IMG/VR virus record: IMGVR_UViG_3300042731_004037
Span: 1 to 64,000 of that record
Reading direction: 5' to 3' (one strand)
Source of the DNA: a virus
Length of the DNA: 64,000 nt
The translations under genes and the position numbers were made by a program. The notes under the pieces are model-generated. The model was not told the origin of the DNA. It saw only the letters and a list, made by a program, of their open reading frames with translations, and searched no databases. Every line of letters begins with the position of its first letter. The stretch's first letter is position 1. This document shows positions 1 through 8,950 of this stretch, piece by piece.

Positions 1-1
1 G

Positions 2-88
2 CATAAAAATAGAAAAGGTTTCTATTGGAATGTTTCAAGGGGGAAGCCTATAGTCTCCTCTACCCAAGAACTTATTGGTCACAAATGA
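2..88 (+). CDS. C-terminal end of a gene cut by the left edge (unknown)
   Basis: An open frame enters from the left edge and stops at TGA 86-88, giving 28 residues that end in TQELIGHK. The composition (FYWNVSRGKP) looks protein-like, and genes in this genome are closely packed, so this may be the tail of an upstream gene. It is too short to identify. A perfect 5-bp hairpin (GGTCA-CAAA-TGACC, 77-90) overlaps its stop and is followed by GTATTTT, possibly a weak terminator. Confidence 0.35.
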   Translation, partial: HKNRKGFYWNVSRGKPIVSSTQELIGHK

Positions 89-135
89 CCGTATTTTAGG
101 GAACTATATATGCAGATTAAATTTATGGAGTAAGA

Positions 136-1329
136 ATGAAATATAAATTTGTAAAGCATCCGAGTAAATTATCAACTTTAATGATAGCTTTTGGTGCCGG
201 ATCTAGAGTTGAATATAATAGTACATATCCAAAAGGTATAGCACATTATATGGAACATGTGAGATTCAAGGGTACTAAAAAATATACAGCGAAGGATCTG
301 TTAAAACAAACAGCAGACTATGGTGGTTCATGGAATGCATGGACAAGTGCTGATCTTGTATTATATCATATGAGTATTCCTGAAGAGAATATTGAAACTG
401 CTTTTAAGTGTCTTTCTGATATTATACTAAACCCAATTTTTCCAGAGGATGAGTTAATAAAAGAACAAGATGTTGTTTGTCAAGAAATTAAAATGTATGA
501 AGATGATTTAGATTGGTTGGTTTACTATAAGATGGTTGATAATATTTTTAAAGATAACTCTTTGGTATCTCCAATTGTCGGCACAGAAAAAAGTGTTAAT
601 TCTATAACACGTGATCATATAACAAAATTTAATAAAGAATTTTATACCAATGAGCATATGTTAATAACATTAGGATCTCCGTCAGATCGCATGGATCTTG
701 TAGAAAAATATTTTAATATTCCGGATGATATATTATTATATCCCGCACAAACAAATAATATTACATACAAGCAACCATCATACGATATAATACATAAAGA
801 TGGACAAATTCAAGATTCAATATCTATTGGTTTTGCTGGAGAATCATTAAGGATATCCTCACTTAAAGATCGTGCTAAAATAAAAGTATTTTCGACTATT
901 TTCGGGTCCAGCGATACGTCTAGATTGTTTACTAGAGTTCGTGAAGATCTTGGTTTAGTATGTGGCATAGGATCATATAATGACCATCACATGGACGGTA
1001 GCGTATATCAAATTTATACTTCTACTGAACCTAAAAATAGAGATAAAGTTACAGATACTATTGATGAAGAAATAGAAAAAATGAAATCCTCTTGCCCAAC
1101 TAATGATGAACTAAAGAGAGCAAAAAATATAATACGTAGTTCTTATTATAAATCATTAGATTCTTCAAATTCGGCAACTATGCAGTCAATATATAAAGAA
1201 TTTTTTGATTATACAATCGGATCTAAATTTTTATCAGAAATAGATGCAGTAACTGTAGAAGATGTATACCAAGTTGCACAGAAAATATTTACTAGTAATA
1301 AATATACAGTAGTAGGAACAGGAATGTAA
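136..1329 (+). CDS. M16-family zinc metallopeptidase (insulinase/processing-peptidase type)
   Basis: 397 residues. The inverted zinc motif HxxEH is at residues 37-41 (HYMEH), inside the family context GIAHYMEHVRFKGT. The third ligand is a Glu near residue 117 (QEIKMYEDD), the usual ~76 residues downstream. The length matches a single M16 half (N-terminal catalytic plus C-terminal domain), as in bacterial M16B proteins that work as dimers. The start has a GGAG Shine-Dalgarno 7-8 bases upstream. The next gene begins directly after the stop codon. M16 enzymes degrade or process peptides; the substrate here is unknown. A role in processing phage or host proteins is inference. The family call is firm. 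Confidence 0.88.
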   Translation: MKYKFVKHPSKLSTLMIAFGAGSRVEYNSTYPKGIAHYMEHVRFKGTKKYTAKDLLKQTADYGGSWNAWTSADLVLYHMSIPEENIETAFKCLSDIILNPIFPEDELIKEQDVVCQEIKMYEDDLDWLVYYKMVDNIFKDNSLVSPIVGTEKSVNSITRDHITKFNKEFYTNEHMLITLGSPSDRMDLVEKYFNIPDDILLYPAQTNNITYKQPSYDIIHKDGQIQDSISIGFAGESLRISSLKDRAKIKVFSTIFGSSDTSRLFTRVREDLGLVCGIGSYNDHHMDGSVYQIYTSTEPKNRDKVTDTIDEEIEKMKSSCPTNDELKRAKNIIRSSYYKSLDSSNSATMQSIYKEFFDYTIGSKFLSEIDAVTVEDVYQVAQKIFTSNKYTVVGTGM

Positions 1330-1590
1330 ATGTCTAAAAAGAATCACCATAATAAGTCTATTAAGAAATTTTTTAATTGTTCATTGGGTTATGGAATAAT
1401 GTGGTGGCGTGGTCTTGAATATAAAGATTGCCCATTAGATCCCTCTAATCGTGATATGCCTGAATGTAAAGAGTGTAAATTGCGTATAGATAAAAAATGG
1501 GAGAATAATAAACAAACTTGGAAAGAAGAAACTGTTAAAAAAAGAAAAGTGCGTCGCAAAAAGATTAAAGGCAAAAGAAATGAACATTGA
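1330..1590 (+). CDS. Small basic Cys-containing protein, unknown
   Basis: 86 residues starting on the base after the M16 stop codon, so probably translationally coupled to it. The C-terminal third is very basic (KKRKVRRKKIKGKR). There is a CxxC pair (ECKEC) near residues 46-49 plus two further Cys, compatible with a small metal-binding fold but not diagnostic. It overlaps the next gene by 11 bases. I recognise no family. Confidence 0.6.
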   Translation: MSKKNHHNKSIKKFFNCSLGYGIMWWRGLEYKDCPLDPSNRDMPECKECKLRIDKKWENNKQTWKEETVKKRKVRRKKIKGKRNEH

Positions 1591-1813
1591 TACATCAAAT
1601 ATATCAATTATACATACCAGATATAAAGGATGCGTGTATGATATTAATATAAAAGATATGGTTAATATTAAAAATAATATGACCTGTGAAGATCTTATTG
1701 ATAGTGTTGAAGATTATTTAGATTTAGATGATAATACATTTGATTCATATGAGATATATGTTAATAAAACAACAAATGATTTAGTCATTAAACCTAGATC
1801 CAAATTTATGTGA
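1580..1813 (+). CDS. Small acidic protein, unknown
   Basis: 77 residues, overlapping the preceding gene by 11 bases in another frame, a common arrangement here. It is rich in Asp, Asn and Ile, with an acidic stretch EDYLDLDDNTFD near residues 45-56. No motif is recognisable. It sits just before the tail-fibre gene. Confidence 0.55.
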   Translation: MNIDTSNISIIHTRYKGCVYDINIKDMVNIKNNMTCEDLIDSVEDYLDLDDNTFDSYEIYVNKTTNDLVIKPRSKFM

Positions 1814-1844
1814 GGTAAATGTAAGATATAATTTATAATATTAA

Positions 1845-4800
1845 ATGGCACAAAGCAACATACTAAGAGCCAAGAATCTTACTGGTTCAACATTATCAGC
1901 TGGGAAAGTAGTATATATCTCGGGGTTTGATAATAATGATCAAGTACCTCTTATTGCGCTCGCTAGTTGTGATGATGAATCAAAAATGCCAGCTGTCGGT
2001 ATTGTTCGTGAAGATATATCACACGGCGATGTTAGTGTTATAAAAATTACTGGGCCTATTAATTCGTTTGATACTTCTACAACAAATATAAATGAAAATG
2101 TATATGTTGGGCAAAATGGAGATGTTATTTATAATGACGAACCATCAACTTTAAATGAAGATTGGTTTACACAACAACTAGGAACAGTAATAAAAATAGA
2201 GGAATATCCAAACGGGCAGGTTCAGTTATATCCATTAGAAATCAAAAAACGAATAAAACATCCAGATTTACTTGAAGTAACAGAAAATCAGCATCATAAT
2301 AAATCGCATGCCTTGACACATCGTCCAGATGGAATTGATCCATTTATTCATGCTCGACAGCATCAAATAGGTGGTAATGATGAAATAAGTCACGGCATGT
2401 TATCCGGTACATCATCTGGAGATGATCATACTCAATACAGTTTAGTAAATGGTACTCGTAATTATACTGGGATAGTAAGTTATAGTGAAAATTTTACTTT
2501 TACTAATGAAAATCAATTAATTACTAAATATTATGTAGATTCTCAGATACCTGGGCAAGTTTGGCGGGACCCAGTAATTGATAAGGATCAAAGTTTTCCA
2601 CCAGTCTTTCCAAATAGTGGAGATCGTTATATTGTTGCATCTCCTGGTAGTGGGGATTGGGCTGGACATGATAACGAAATAGCAGAGTACGATGGAATCA
2701 ACTGGAATTTTTATAGTCCATTAGAAGGATCTTCATCATGGGTTAAAGATGAAGATTATATATATGGTTATTCTGGTACATCGTGGGCCAAAATATCCGG
2801 GGGTGGTGTAACTGGATCCGGTGTTTCTGGATATATTGCATTTTGGACTGGTAGCTCAGTATTAAGTGGTGAATCGAATTTATATTGGGATGAAAGTAGT
2901 AATCGATTAGGTATAGGAAATTCCAGTCCTAATGAATCTATTGATACCTCTGGTGCAATAAAAATTGGTGATGCAGCGGGCACTGGAGATGGAACAATTA
3001 GGTGGACTGGATCCGACTTTGAAGGACGCAAGTCTGGTTCTTGGATATCATTAACAGCTAGTAGTACCAGTCCTAGCGGATCAGATGGACAAGTTCAATA
3101 TAATAATGGTGGATCTTTTGGTGGTACAACCAATATTTATTATGATGATTCTACAAACAAGATTGGCATAGGAACAAATAATCCATCTGAAATATTAACT
3201 ATTGCTGGAAATATACTTATTGGTGGATCTATAATAAATTCAGATTTATCTGAAACTATACAAGTAATATTACAATCATTGGATGGTTACGGTGTATCTA
3301 ATGGTGGATTGAATGAACAAACATTTCAAGAAAATAAAAATTTTTGGAATAATGCTATATATCATATGCAAAAAGATTTAGATGGATATGCATCTAATCA
3401 GACAGTTGAAGAACATTATATTCAATATTCAAGCACAATTCAAGATATAATCAAATCTTTAGATGGCTATTCATATGGTGGGCAATCTTTAAATCAGACT
3501 ATACAAGAACATTATAATCAACATTCTGATGCTATACAAATAATATTGAAAGAGTTGGATGGATATGATTCTACTATTTCTGAACATTATCAACAACACT
3601 CTGGAGCATTGCAAACAATATTAAAAGAGTTAGATGGATATAGTGGTGCTGGTTTAGGTGTTTCAGAAGAAACATTTGAACAAAATAAATCATTTTGGAA
3701 TGAATCTATATATCATATTTTAACCAGTTTAGATGGTTATGGATCTGGTGGTGGTGATGTAATTAAAGTTGGTACTCCAGTAAATAATCAATTGGGCATT
3801 TGGACTGGAGATGGGACAATAGAGGGTGATAGTAATTTAGTTTGGGATGGAACTGCGTTTGGGATTGGGACCGATTCCCCAGACTCCGAACTTACAATTT
3901 TTAGTACTGGTGGTTCCGAAGCAAGAATTCATTTAAAATCTCCACAAACCTCATCTATCGGTTTTTATGAGACAACTAGTAATGCGTTTGCAACTATTAC
4001 GGGGTATTGGACTAATAAAGGTGATAGCGGATCCGGGCATCTAGCATTATTAACAGATGATGGAACATCTCATCAAGTACGTATATTTATAACTGACACT
4101 GGGAATATAGGTATTGGTAATATTTCTGCTCATGAAAAATTAACTGTAAATGGAATAATTTCATTGGAAGAACAGGATAATTATGACAGAACTCACGATG
4201 GATATGGTTCAATATGGGCTAATTCCGATGGCAAGGTTTATTATACGAATGACAGTGGTATTGATTATGATTTGACTACAGGTGCCTCAGATATAACAAT
4301 ATCTGAACACTATCAACAACATTCGGATGCTATTCAAACTATATTAAAAGATTTAGATGGATATGTAATAACAACGATAGAGAATCAGCATTGGATAGAT
4401 GGTTCACAGCAAAGACAAAATATTAGAAATGCTTTAGACGGATATTCTACAACTATATCTGGGTTGGACTCTGTTTTATTTGAACATTATCAACAACATT
4501 CTAATGCTATTCAAACTATATTAAAAGAATTAGACGGATATAGTGGTGCTGGTTCAGGTGTTTCAGAAGAAACATTTGAACAAAATAAATTATTTTGGAA
4601 TGAATCTATATATTATATTTTGTCTGCTTTAGATGGTTACGACTCTGGCAGTGGAGATGCTTCTGATATTACTGTGTCTGAGCATTATAAGCAACATTCC
4701 GATGCAATTCAAACAATATTGTCATCACTTGATGGATATGGAAATGTAGCTGGAGCTTCTGATATTACTGTATCTGAGCATTATAAGCAGCATTCCGATG

Positions 4801-5666
4801 CAATTCAAACAATATTGTCATCACTTGATGGATATAGTATTGGAAGTAGTATATCTGCAGAGCAAGGAGCAGATGGATATTTAGCATTTTTTACTGGTTC
4901 TAATTCCATCGCAGGTGATAATGATCTATTCTGGGATAGAGAGAATAATAGACTTGGTATTGGGACATCTAATGCTCAATCAAAATTGCATATTATTGGA
5001 AATGGTGGCGCCGAATCACGTGTTATTATTGAAGATTATACATCTTCGATAGGTAATACTATTTTATCTTCAGACGCCGATCATTTTAGGATACAATTTT
5101 ATAATAAATCAACACACGCATTTATAGCAAATGACTATTTATTAAATAGAAACTCCTCTGGGGCAACTGAACATATTTGGAGAATTGGAAATTCTGAAGT
5201 GGTGCGCATAGACTCTACAGGACTTGGGGTCAAACGTAGTCCGAGTACATATCCATTGGAAGTTAATGGTGATGCTGGAAAGACTTCTGGTGGTACAAGT
5301 TGGCAAAGTATTTCAGATAAAAGATTTAAAAAGGAAATATTACCTATTATTGTAAATAATAGTGACACAGACGGATATTCTCCTTTAGATAGGGTAACAC
5401 AATTACGTGGTGTATTATATAAATGGATAACTCCAGAAAACCATGGATTATCCCCCGAATATGATGGTTATTTACAGGGCTTTATAGCACAAGAAGTAGA
5501 GGCATGTTTTCCAGAATGGGTTAAAACAGACCAATACGGGACAAAGTGGCTTAACATGATTGGTTTTGAAGCCTATATTGTTGAGGCACTTAAAGAGATA
5601 AAACGAGAAATTGAAAATACTAAAAGTAGATTAAATAATATTGAAGAAATTCTCAATATTACATAA
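1845..5666 (+). CDS. Large tail-fibre/spike protein with C-terminal S74 intramolecular chaperone
   Basis: 1273 residues. The C-terminal ~120 residues match the S74 self-cleaving chaperone: SDKRFKKEI, then LRGVLYKW, GFIAQEVEACFPEWV and a helical end (EAYIVEALKEIKREIE). In this family the Ser of SD+R cleaves the chaperone off after trimerisation. The middle holds about twelve copies of a roughly 22-residue unit ending LDGY (EHYQQHSDAIQTIL...LDGY), interspersed with Gly/Ser-rich beta-type modules (FWTGS, GIGTxxP) typical of fibre shafts. The N-terminus (MAQSNILRAKNLTG) probably attaches to the virion. Expected role: host recognition or adsorption. The structural class is clear; the receptor is unknown. 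Confidence 0.88.
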   Translation: MAQSNILRAKNLTGSTLSAGKVVYISGFDNNDQVPLIALASCDDESKMPAVGIVREDISHGDVSVIKITGPINSFDTSTTNINENVYVGQNGDVIYNDEPSTLNEDWFTQQLGTVIKIEEYPNGQVQLYPLEIKKRIKHPDLLEVTENQHHNKSHALTHRPDGIDPFIHARQHQIGGNDEISHGMLSGTSSGDDHTQYSLVNGTRNYTGIVSYSENFTFTNENQLITKYYVDSQIPGQVWRDPVIDKDQSFPPVFPNSGDRYIVASPGSGDWAGHDNEIAEYDGINWNFYSPLEGSSSWVKDEDYIYGYSGTSWAKISGGGVTGSGVSGYIAFWTGSSVLSGESNLYWDESSNRLGIGNSSPNESIDTSGAIKIGDAAGTGDGTIRWTGSDFEGRKSGSWISLTASSTSPSGSDGQVQYNNGGSFGGTTNIYYDDSTNKIGIGTNNPSEILTIAGNILIGGSIINSDLSETIQVILQSLDGYGVSNGGLNEQTFQENKNFWNNAIYHMQKDLDGYASNQTVEEHYIQYSSTIQDIIKSLDGYSYGGQSLNQTIQEHYNQHSDAIQIILKELDGYDSTISEHYQQHSGALQTILKELDGYSGAGLGVSEETFEQNKSFWNESIYHILTSLDGYGSGGGDVIKVGTPVNNQLGIWTGDGTIEGDSNLVWDGTAFGIGTDSPDSELTIFSTGGSEARIHLKSPQTSSIGFYETTSNAFATITGYWTNKGDSGSGHLALLTDDGTSHQVRIFITDTGNIGIGNISAHEKLTVNGIISLEEQDNYDRTHDGYGSIWANSDGKVYYTNDSGIDYDLTTGASDITISEHYQQHSDAIQTILKDLDGYVITTIENQHWIDGSQQRQNIRNALDGYSTTISGLDSVLFEHYQQHSNAIQTILKELDGYSGAGSGVSEETFEQNKLFWNESIYYILSALDGYDSGSGDASDITVSEHYKQHSDAIQTILSSLDGYGNVAGASDITVSEHYKQHSDAIQTILSSLDGYSIGSSISAEQGADGYLAFFTGSNSIAGDNDLFWDRENNRLGIGTSNAQSKLHIIGNGGAESRVIIEDYTSSIGNTILSSDADHFRIQFYNKSTHAFIANDYLLNRNSSGATEHIWRIGNSEVVRIDSTGLGVKRSPSTYPLEVNGDAGKTSGGTSWQSISDKRFKKEILPIIVNNSDTDGYSPLDRVTQLRGVLYKWITPENHGLSPEYDGYLQGFIAQEVEACFPEWVKTDQYGTKWLNMIGFEAYIVEALKEIKREIENTKSRLNNIEEILNIT
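3245..4835 (+). repeat. LDGY repeat array inside the tail-fibre gene
   Basis: About twelve imperfect repeats of ~22 codons, each ending L-D-G-Y. Two subtypes are visible: EHYxQHSxAIQTIL-type and ExNKxFWNxSIYxIL-type. Two copies (4659-4739 and 4755-4835) are nearly identical at DNA level with a 96-base period, so the array has expanded recently by tandem duplication. Confidence 0.85.
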
Positions 5667-5691
5667 AAAAAATATTTAATGGAGAAAAATA

Positions 5692-5964
5692 ATGAATAAA
5701 GAAGCACAACAAATGTATTTAGAAAATATTTTAGAAAAATTTAATGCTAATCCAGATGATCCATCTCTTGGTGATATTGAAAAAGTTTTATTGCGCAAAA
5801 TTCAAGAAGTGCATATCAAAATTAGTAATCTTTCAAAACAACTTGAAGGTTTAAATAAAGAAATTAAAGAACGACAGGATAAAGGAGAACCATTGGTACA
5901 GCAATTAGTTCATTTACAAGGAAAAAGTCAAGGATATATAGATTCACTATTGGCATTAAAGTAA
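5692..5964 (+). CDS. Small coiled-coil protein, unknown
   Basis: 90 residues with a good Shine-Dalgarno (TGGAGAAAAATA before ATG). Residues 28-90 are strongly heptad-like (KIQEVHIKISNLSKQLEGL...), so a helical coiled coil is likely. Its position directly after the tail fibre suggests a virion or assembly role, but no family is recognised. Confidence 0.6.
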   Translation: MNKEAQQMYLENILEKFNANPDDPSLGDIEKVLLRKIQEVHIKISNLSKQLEGLNKEIKERQDKGEPLVQQLVHLQGKSQGYIDSLLALK

Positions 5965-5965
5965 T

Positions 5966-6073
5966 ATGAATAAAATTGGATGCACATATGCTATTATTTT
6001 TCCAAATGACAAAATATATATAGAATATGTTATTAATATTAAAAAAATTTTTATAATGGAGAAATTAAAATGA
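5966..6073 (+). CDS. Possible micro-ORF (35 aa), unknown
   Basis: An ATG-initiated frame of 35 codons fills the gap between two genes and its TGA overlaps the next start (ATGA). It has no clear Shine-Dalgarno. The sequence (GCTYAIIFPNDKIYIEYVIN) vaguely recalls the start of a GIY-YIG module, too little to call. It could equally be chance in AT-rich DNA. Confidence 0.22.
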   Translation: MNKIGCTYAIIFPNDKIYIEYVINIKKIFIMEKLK

Positions 6074-6348
6074 ATAAATGTATAAAATATATTGGTGCAC
6101 TTTTTATGGAAAAGAACGATAATAGAGAGTGGGTCATATCAATAGGTAGAACTAGTTTTTGGATGGCATTTATTCCTGCATTGTATGTGTGGATTGATAG
6201 TATGGGTACAGAAGATATTGCATCTGGTCACCTCAGTATATTGATTGCTTTAACGACATATAATTTGTCTAAGAAAGCAGTAAGTAAAGTTGGTGATATT
6301 TTTAAAAAAAACGCACAATCTAAAAATCTTGAAGATGGTCCAGGTTAG
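6070..6348 (+). CDS. Small membrane protein with two predicted helices
   Basis: 92 residues, with ATGGAG Shine-Dalgarno context upstream. There are two hydrophobic segments, SFWMAFIPALYVWI (residues ~36-49) and LSILIALTTYNL (~61-72), and a basic, polar C-terminus (KKAVSKVGDIFKKNAQ). Size and topology are compatible with a holin-like or small virion membrane protein, but no family motif decides it. It ends the first transcription unit: a terminator follows within 40 bases. Confidence 0.6.
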   Translation: MNKCIKYIGALFMEKNDNREWVISIGRTSFWMAFIPALYVWIDSMGTEDIASGHLSILIALTTYNLSKKAVSKVGDIFKKNAQSKNLEDGPG

Positions 6349-6380
6349 ATAATTTAATATAATAAACCTGTGTTAAGCAA

Positions 6381-6410
6381 AAAAAAGCCGGTTTTTTACT
6401 GGCTTTTTTA
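6381..6410 (+). terminator. Rho-independent terminator
   Basis: A-rich 5' flank, stem GCCGGT/ACTGGC (one G-T pair; extended by A-T pairs), short T-rich loop, then a run of six T. It lies between the membrane protein and the EF-Ts gene and separates two transcription units. Confidence 0.8.
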
Positions 6411-6448
6411 ATAATAGATATTTTAAAAATTAATAGAAAGGGGTATTT

Positions 6449-7042
6449 ATGTCTGTAAGTATACACGAAATTCGTAATCTTAGAGAAAAAACAGGGGCTG
6501 GGGTAATGGATTGTAAAGAAGCACTTATAAATAGTAATAATAATATTGAAAAAGCTATTATATATTTACGAAAAAAAGGATTATCTGATATTATTAATAG
6601 ATCTAGCCGAACGACTTCTGAGGGAACAATAGGGTATTATATACATGCTGGTAATAAGATTGGAGTTATTGTAGAAATTAACTGTGAAACTGATTTTGTG
6701 GCCAAAAGCGATGAATTTCAAAAATTTGCCAAAGAAGTTGCTATGCATATTGCAGCAACCAACCCAAGATGGATATCTAGAGAACAAATTCCACAGGATA
6801 TAATTGAACAAGAGAAAGAAATTATAAAATTTACAATATTAAATAAACCTCAACATATTGTTGATAAGATAATGGTTGGAAAATTAAATAAATTTTTTAA
6901 AGAAGTTTGTTTGATGGAACAAAAATATATTAAAGACGATAATTTAAACATTACTGATTTATTTAGTAATTTAATAAACAAAGTTGGTGAAAATATAGTT
7001 ATTAGAAGATTTTCAAGATTTATTGTAGGAGAAGATAAATGA
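6449..7042 (+). CDS. tsf: Translation elongation factor Ts (EF-Ts)
   Basis: 197 residues. The N-terminal UBA-like domain contains TGAGVMDCKEAL (residues 15-26). The core has the nucleotide-exchange signature VEINCETDFVAK (residues 75-86), whose TDFV segment contacts EF-Tu in characterised homologues. EVCLMEQKYIKD near residues 152-163 is the conserved end of the core. The length matches the short EF-Ts type (about 200 residues) rather than the ~280-residue enterobacterial form. EF-Ts reloads EF-Tu with GTP. It is the first gene after a terminator with an AAAGGGG Shine-Dalgarno, so it may head its own transcript. A phage copy would presumably act on host EF-Tu; no EF-Tu gene is in the window. 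Confidence 0.95.
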   Translation: MSVSIHEIRNLREKTGAGVMDCKEALINSNNNIEKAIIYLRKKGLSDIINRSSRTTSEGTIGYYIHAGNKIGVIVEINCETDFVAKSDEFQKFAKEVAMHIAATNPRWISREQIPQDIIEQEKEIIKFTILNKPQHIVDKIMVGKLNKFFKEVCLMEQKYIKDDNLNITDLFSNLINKVGENIVIRRFSRFIVGEDK

Positions 7043-7440
7043 AAATTAATAACAATGTTGATTTAAAATATTCTATTGGAGAAAAAATATATTATAAACA
7101 TAATAATAAAATAAAAAATACACATATTAATAAAATAACTATAAGAACTACTTTGGCAAAAAATAAAAAACCAACGACTGAAATACATTATTGGGCAACT
7201 GCGACCCATGGAACTAGTTATATCTATCGTATGGTGACTGATTTTACTGAAGATAAAATTTTGGGATCTGAAAAAGATGAAGATCGAATATTTACTGAGC
7301 ATAAAATAATCAAATTAAAAAATGATATAAAAAGAATTAATAAAGCTATTCAAAATAATAGAAAATCTATGAAGGAAGCTAAAAATAAATTAGATGAAAT
7401 TAGAAAAGAAGAATTAATAGAAAGGTTGTCAGGAGTGTAA
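7039..7440 (+). CDS. SH3-like plus coiled-coil small protein, unknown (paralogue family, copy 1)
   Basis: 133 residues, starting in the ATGA overlap with the EF-Ts stop, so coupled to it. The N-terminus (KYSIGEKIYYKHN) and central strands resemble a small beta-barrel. The C-terminal ~45 residues are a basic coiled coil (KLKNDIKRINKAIQNNRKS). The same architecture recurs in the next gene and in a frameshifted gene at 10553-10865, so these are probably paralogues. Function unknown. Confidence 0.65.
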   Translation: MKINNNVDLKYSIGEKIYYKHNNKIKNTHINKITIRTTLAKNKKPTTEIHYWATATHGTSYIYRMVTDFTEDKILGSEKDEDRIFTEHKIIKLKNDIKRINKAIQNNRKSMKEAKNKLDEIRKEELIERLSGV

Positions 7441-7441
7441 A

Positions 7442-7837
7442 ATGAGTAAAAAGATAACTCCAAAATTTAAAATAGGACAAAAAGTTCATGTTAAGTATTG
7501 TGCTGATTACTGGTCGAATAATAAATTCACTTGTGGTACTATTATAAGTTCACAAATTGTATATAATACAAAATTACAAAAAGGCACCCAACGAACAACT
7601 ACAGCTGTTAACTACACGATACAATTAGGTGATAATCGTATGATAGAAATAGGACAAAAAGATGTTTATTCTAATAAAAATGCAACTTTCATAAAAGCTC
7701 GTAATGATAGAAAGACTAAGGCATCCCGTGCTTTCAAAATGGCCGAAAATGCTTTAAAGAAAAATACTGAAAAATTACGAGAATTAAAGAAAGAATTAAA
7801 ATTATTAAAAGAGAAAAAATATGAAAATAAGAAATAA
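7442..7837 (+). CDS. SH3-like plus coiled-coil small protein, unknown (paralogue family, copy 2)
   Basis: 131 residues. It begins KITPKFKIGQKVHVKYC, matching the IG-x-K-(I/V) start of the previous gene, and ends in a Lys/Glu coiled coil (ALKKNTEKLRELKKELKLLKEKK). The 3' end overlaps the next gene by 17 bases in another frame. It is probably a diverged tandem duplicate of the upstream neighbour. Confidence 0.65.
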   Translation: MSKKITPKFKIGQKVHVKYCADYWSNNKFTCGTIISSQIVYNTKLQKGTQRTTTAVNYTIQLGDNRMIEIGQKDVYSNKNATFIKARNDRKTKASRAFKMAENALKKNTEKLRELKKELKLLKEKKYENKK

Positions 7838-8213
7838 TTTTGTAAGTAATAGTTCTAGCAGTAGTTTTATAGTTGCAGTAGATAATATTACTACAAAGAT
7901 TACATTATCCATGGAAATTGATTTAGCAAATTATGCACATATAATTAACTCAATAGATGATCTTGATAATTATTATTTTAAAGAATGGATCTGTGGCTAC
8001 AATACAATTGAAGAATGGCTTAAAGACGAAGATGATTCATGGGTACATGAACAATACAAAAAATCTAAAAAAGCCTTAGAAAATGGCAAAAAAGTTCTTA
8101 TAGGTTATTCCGATGGTACAGGCGATGCAATAGGAGCAATGTTATGTAATAACGGTCTTAAAGGCATAGTTGGAAATAATGTAGAGATTATTTATTCGGA
8201 AGGAGGATATTAA
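7821..8213 (+). CDS. Protein with MKIRxxFVSNSSSSSF N-terminus, unknown (copy 1)
   Basis: 130 residues. The first 17 residues carry the serine-rich signature FVSNSSSSSFIV, shared with the next gene. From memory this N-terminal motif occurs on many otherwise unrelated phage proteins; its role is not established. The rest contains WICGYNTIEEWLKDEDDSW and ends YSEGGY, with no recognised domain. It overlaps the next gene by one base (TAATG). Confidence 0.7.
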   Translation: MKIRNNFVSNSSSSSFIVAVDNITTKITLSMEIDLANYAHIINSIDDLDNYYFKEWICGYNTIEEWLKDEDDSWVHEQYKKSKKALENGKKVLIGYSDGTGDAIGAMLCNNGLKGIVGNNVEIIYSEGGY

Positions 8214-8698
8214 TGAAAATAAGAAAAGGATTTGTAAGTAATTCGAGTTCCAGTTCGTTTGTATGTGATATATGTGGTGAAGAATGTTCTGGATGGGATA
8301 TGGGCCTGACAGAAGCAGGAATGCATGAATGTGTTAATGGGCATACGGTTTGTGATGAGCATATTAAAGAAATGGGTGTTAAATATAATGATATGTCTTT
8401 TAACGAAAAAAAAGCTTATTGTTTAGAAATTGTTGACTATGAAAGTATTAAAAATATAATAAATAAAATAGATGATGAAGATGACTTAGATGATTTATAT
8501 GAAAATGATATAGAAGGCGATAATCGATATAATATGCCTGCCTCACAATGTCCATGTTGTTTGTTAGTAAATATCACTGACAAACAACTGTTAAAATTTC
8601 TCCTATTCGATAAAGGAGTATGTCGAGAAGATGTAGAAGATGAGATTCGCACTCGATTTTCTGATTATGAAGAAATGAGAAAGGCGATTGAAAGTTAA
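8213..8698 (+). CDS. NSSSSSF-type protein with zinc-finger-like cysteines, unknown (copy 2)
   Basis: 161 residues starting MKIRKGFVSNSSSSSF, the same N-terminal signature as its upstream neighbour. A Cys/His cluster follows (CDICGEEC near 18-25, then HEC and HTVCDEH) and a second one (QCPCC) lies near residues 117-121, suggesting a zinc ribbon or treble clef. An acidic linker (DDEDDLDDLYEND) separates them. The fusion of the tag to an unrelated domain supports the idea that the tag is a portable module. Confidence 0.7.
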   Translation: MKIRKGFVSNSSSSSFVCDICGEECSGWDMGLTEAGMHECVNGHTVCDEHIKEMGVKYNDMSFNEKKAYCLEIVDYESIKNIINKIDDEDDLDDLYENDIEGDNRYNMPASQCPCCLLVNITDKQLLKFLLFDKGVCREDVEDEIRTRFSDYEEMRKAIES

Positions 8699-8796
8699 AA
8701 TCCAATTGAACAAATGGGTTGGTGCTTTATATTTCGCCTGGTTTGCCCATGGATTTGTAGTTTTATATCATAATTGTATCGATATTATCTATAAAA

Positions 8797-8825
8797 TTAC
8801 ATAATATTGTTTTTTTTAATATAAT
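8797..8825 (+). promoter_or_regulatory. Candidate sigma-70-type promoter before the HNH/desulfurase genes
   Basis: TTACAT, 17 bases, then a perfect TATAAT (8820-8825), in the 252-base gap before the HNH gene. In DNA this AT-rich the -10 alone is weak evidence; the consensus -10, correct spacing and intergenic position make it plausible. The remainder of 8699-8950 shows no further gene. Confidence 0.35.
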
Positions 8826-8950
8826 TGGTATATTTATGAAATAGAAATAAAGTAACATTACGGATATAGTTGACCAAAAGGTGTCGCACAAAAATAGAAT
8901 GTCCTAATATTAAAAAAATGTGGAAAATAACTTTATTTATAAGGTTTAAT

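Noticed and set aside
3245-4835. Possible CRISPR or other DNA-level repeat array
   Set aside because: Repeats are protein-coding units with diverged DNA and irregular spacers in frame; no palindromic direct repeats and no cas genes.
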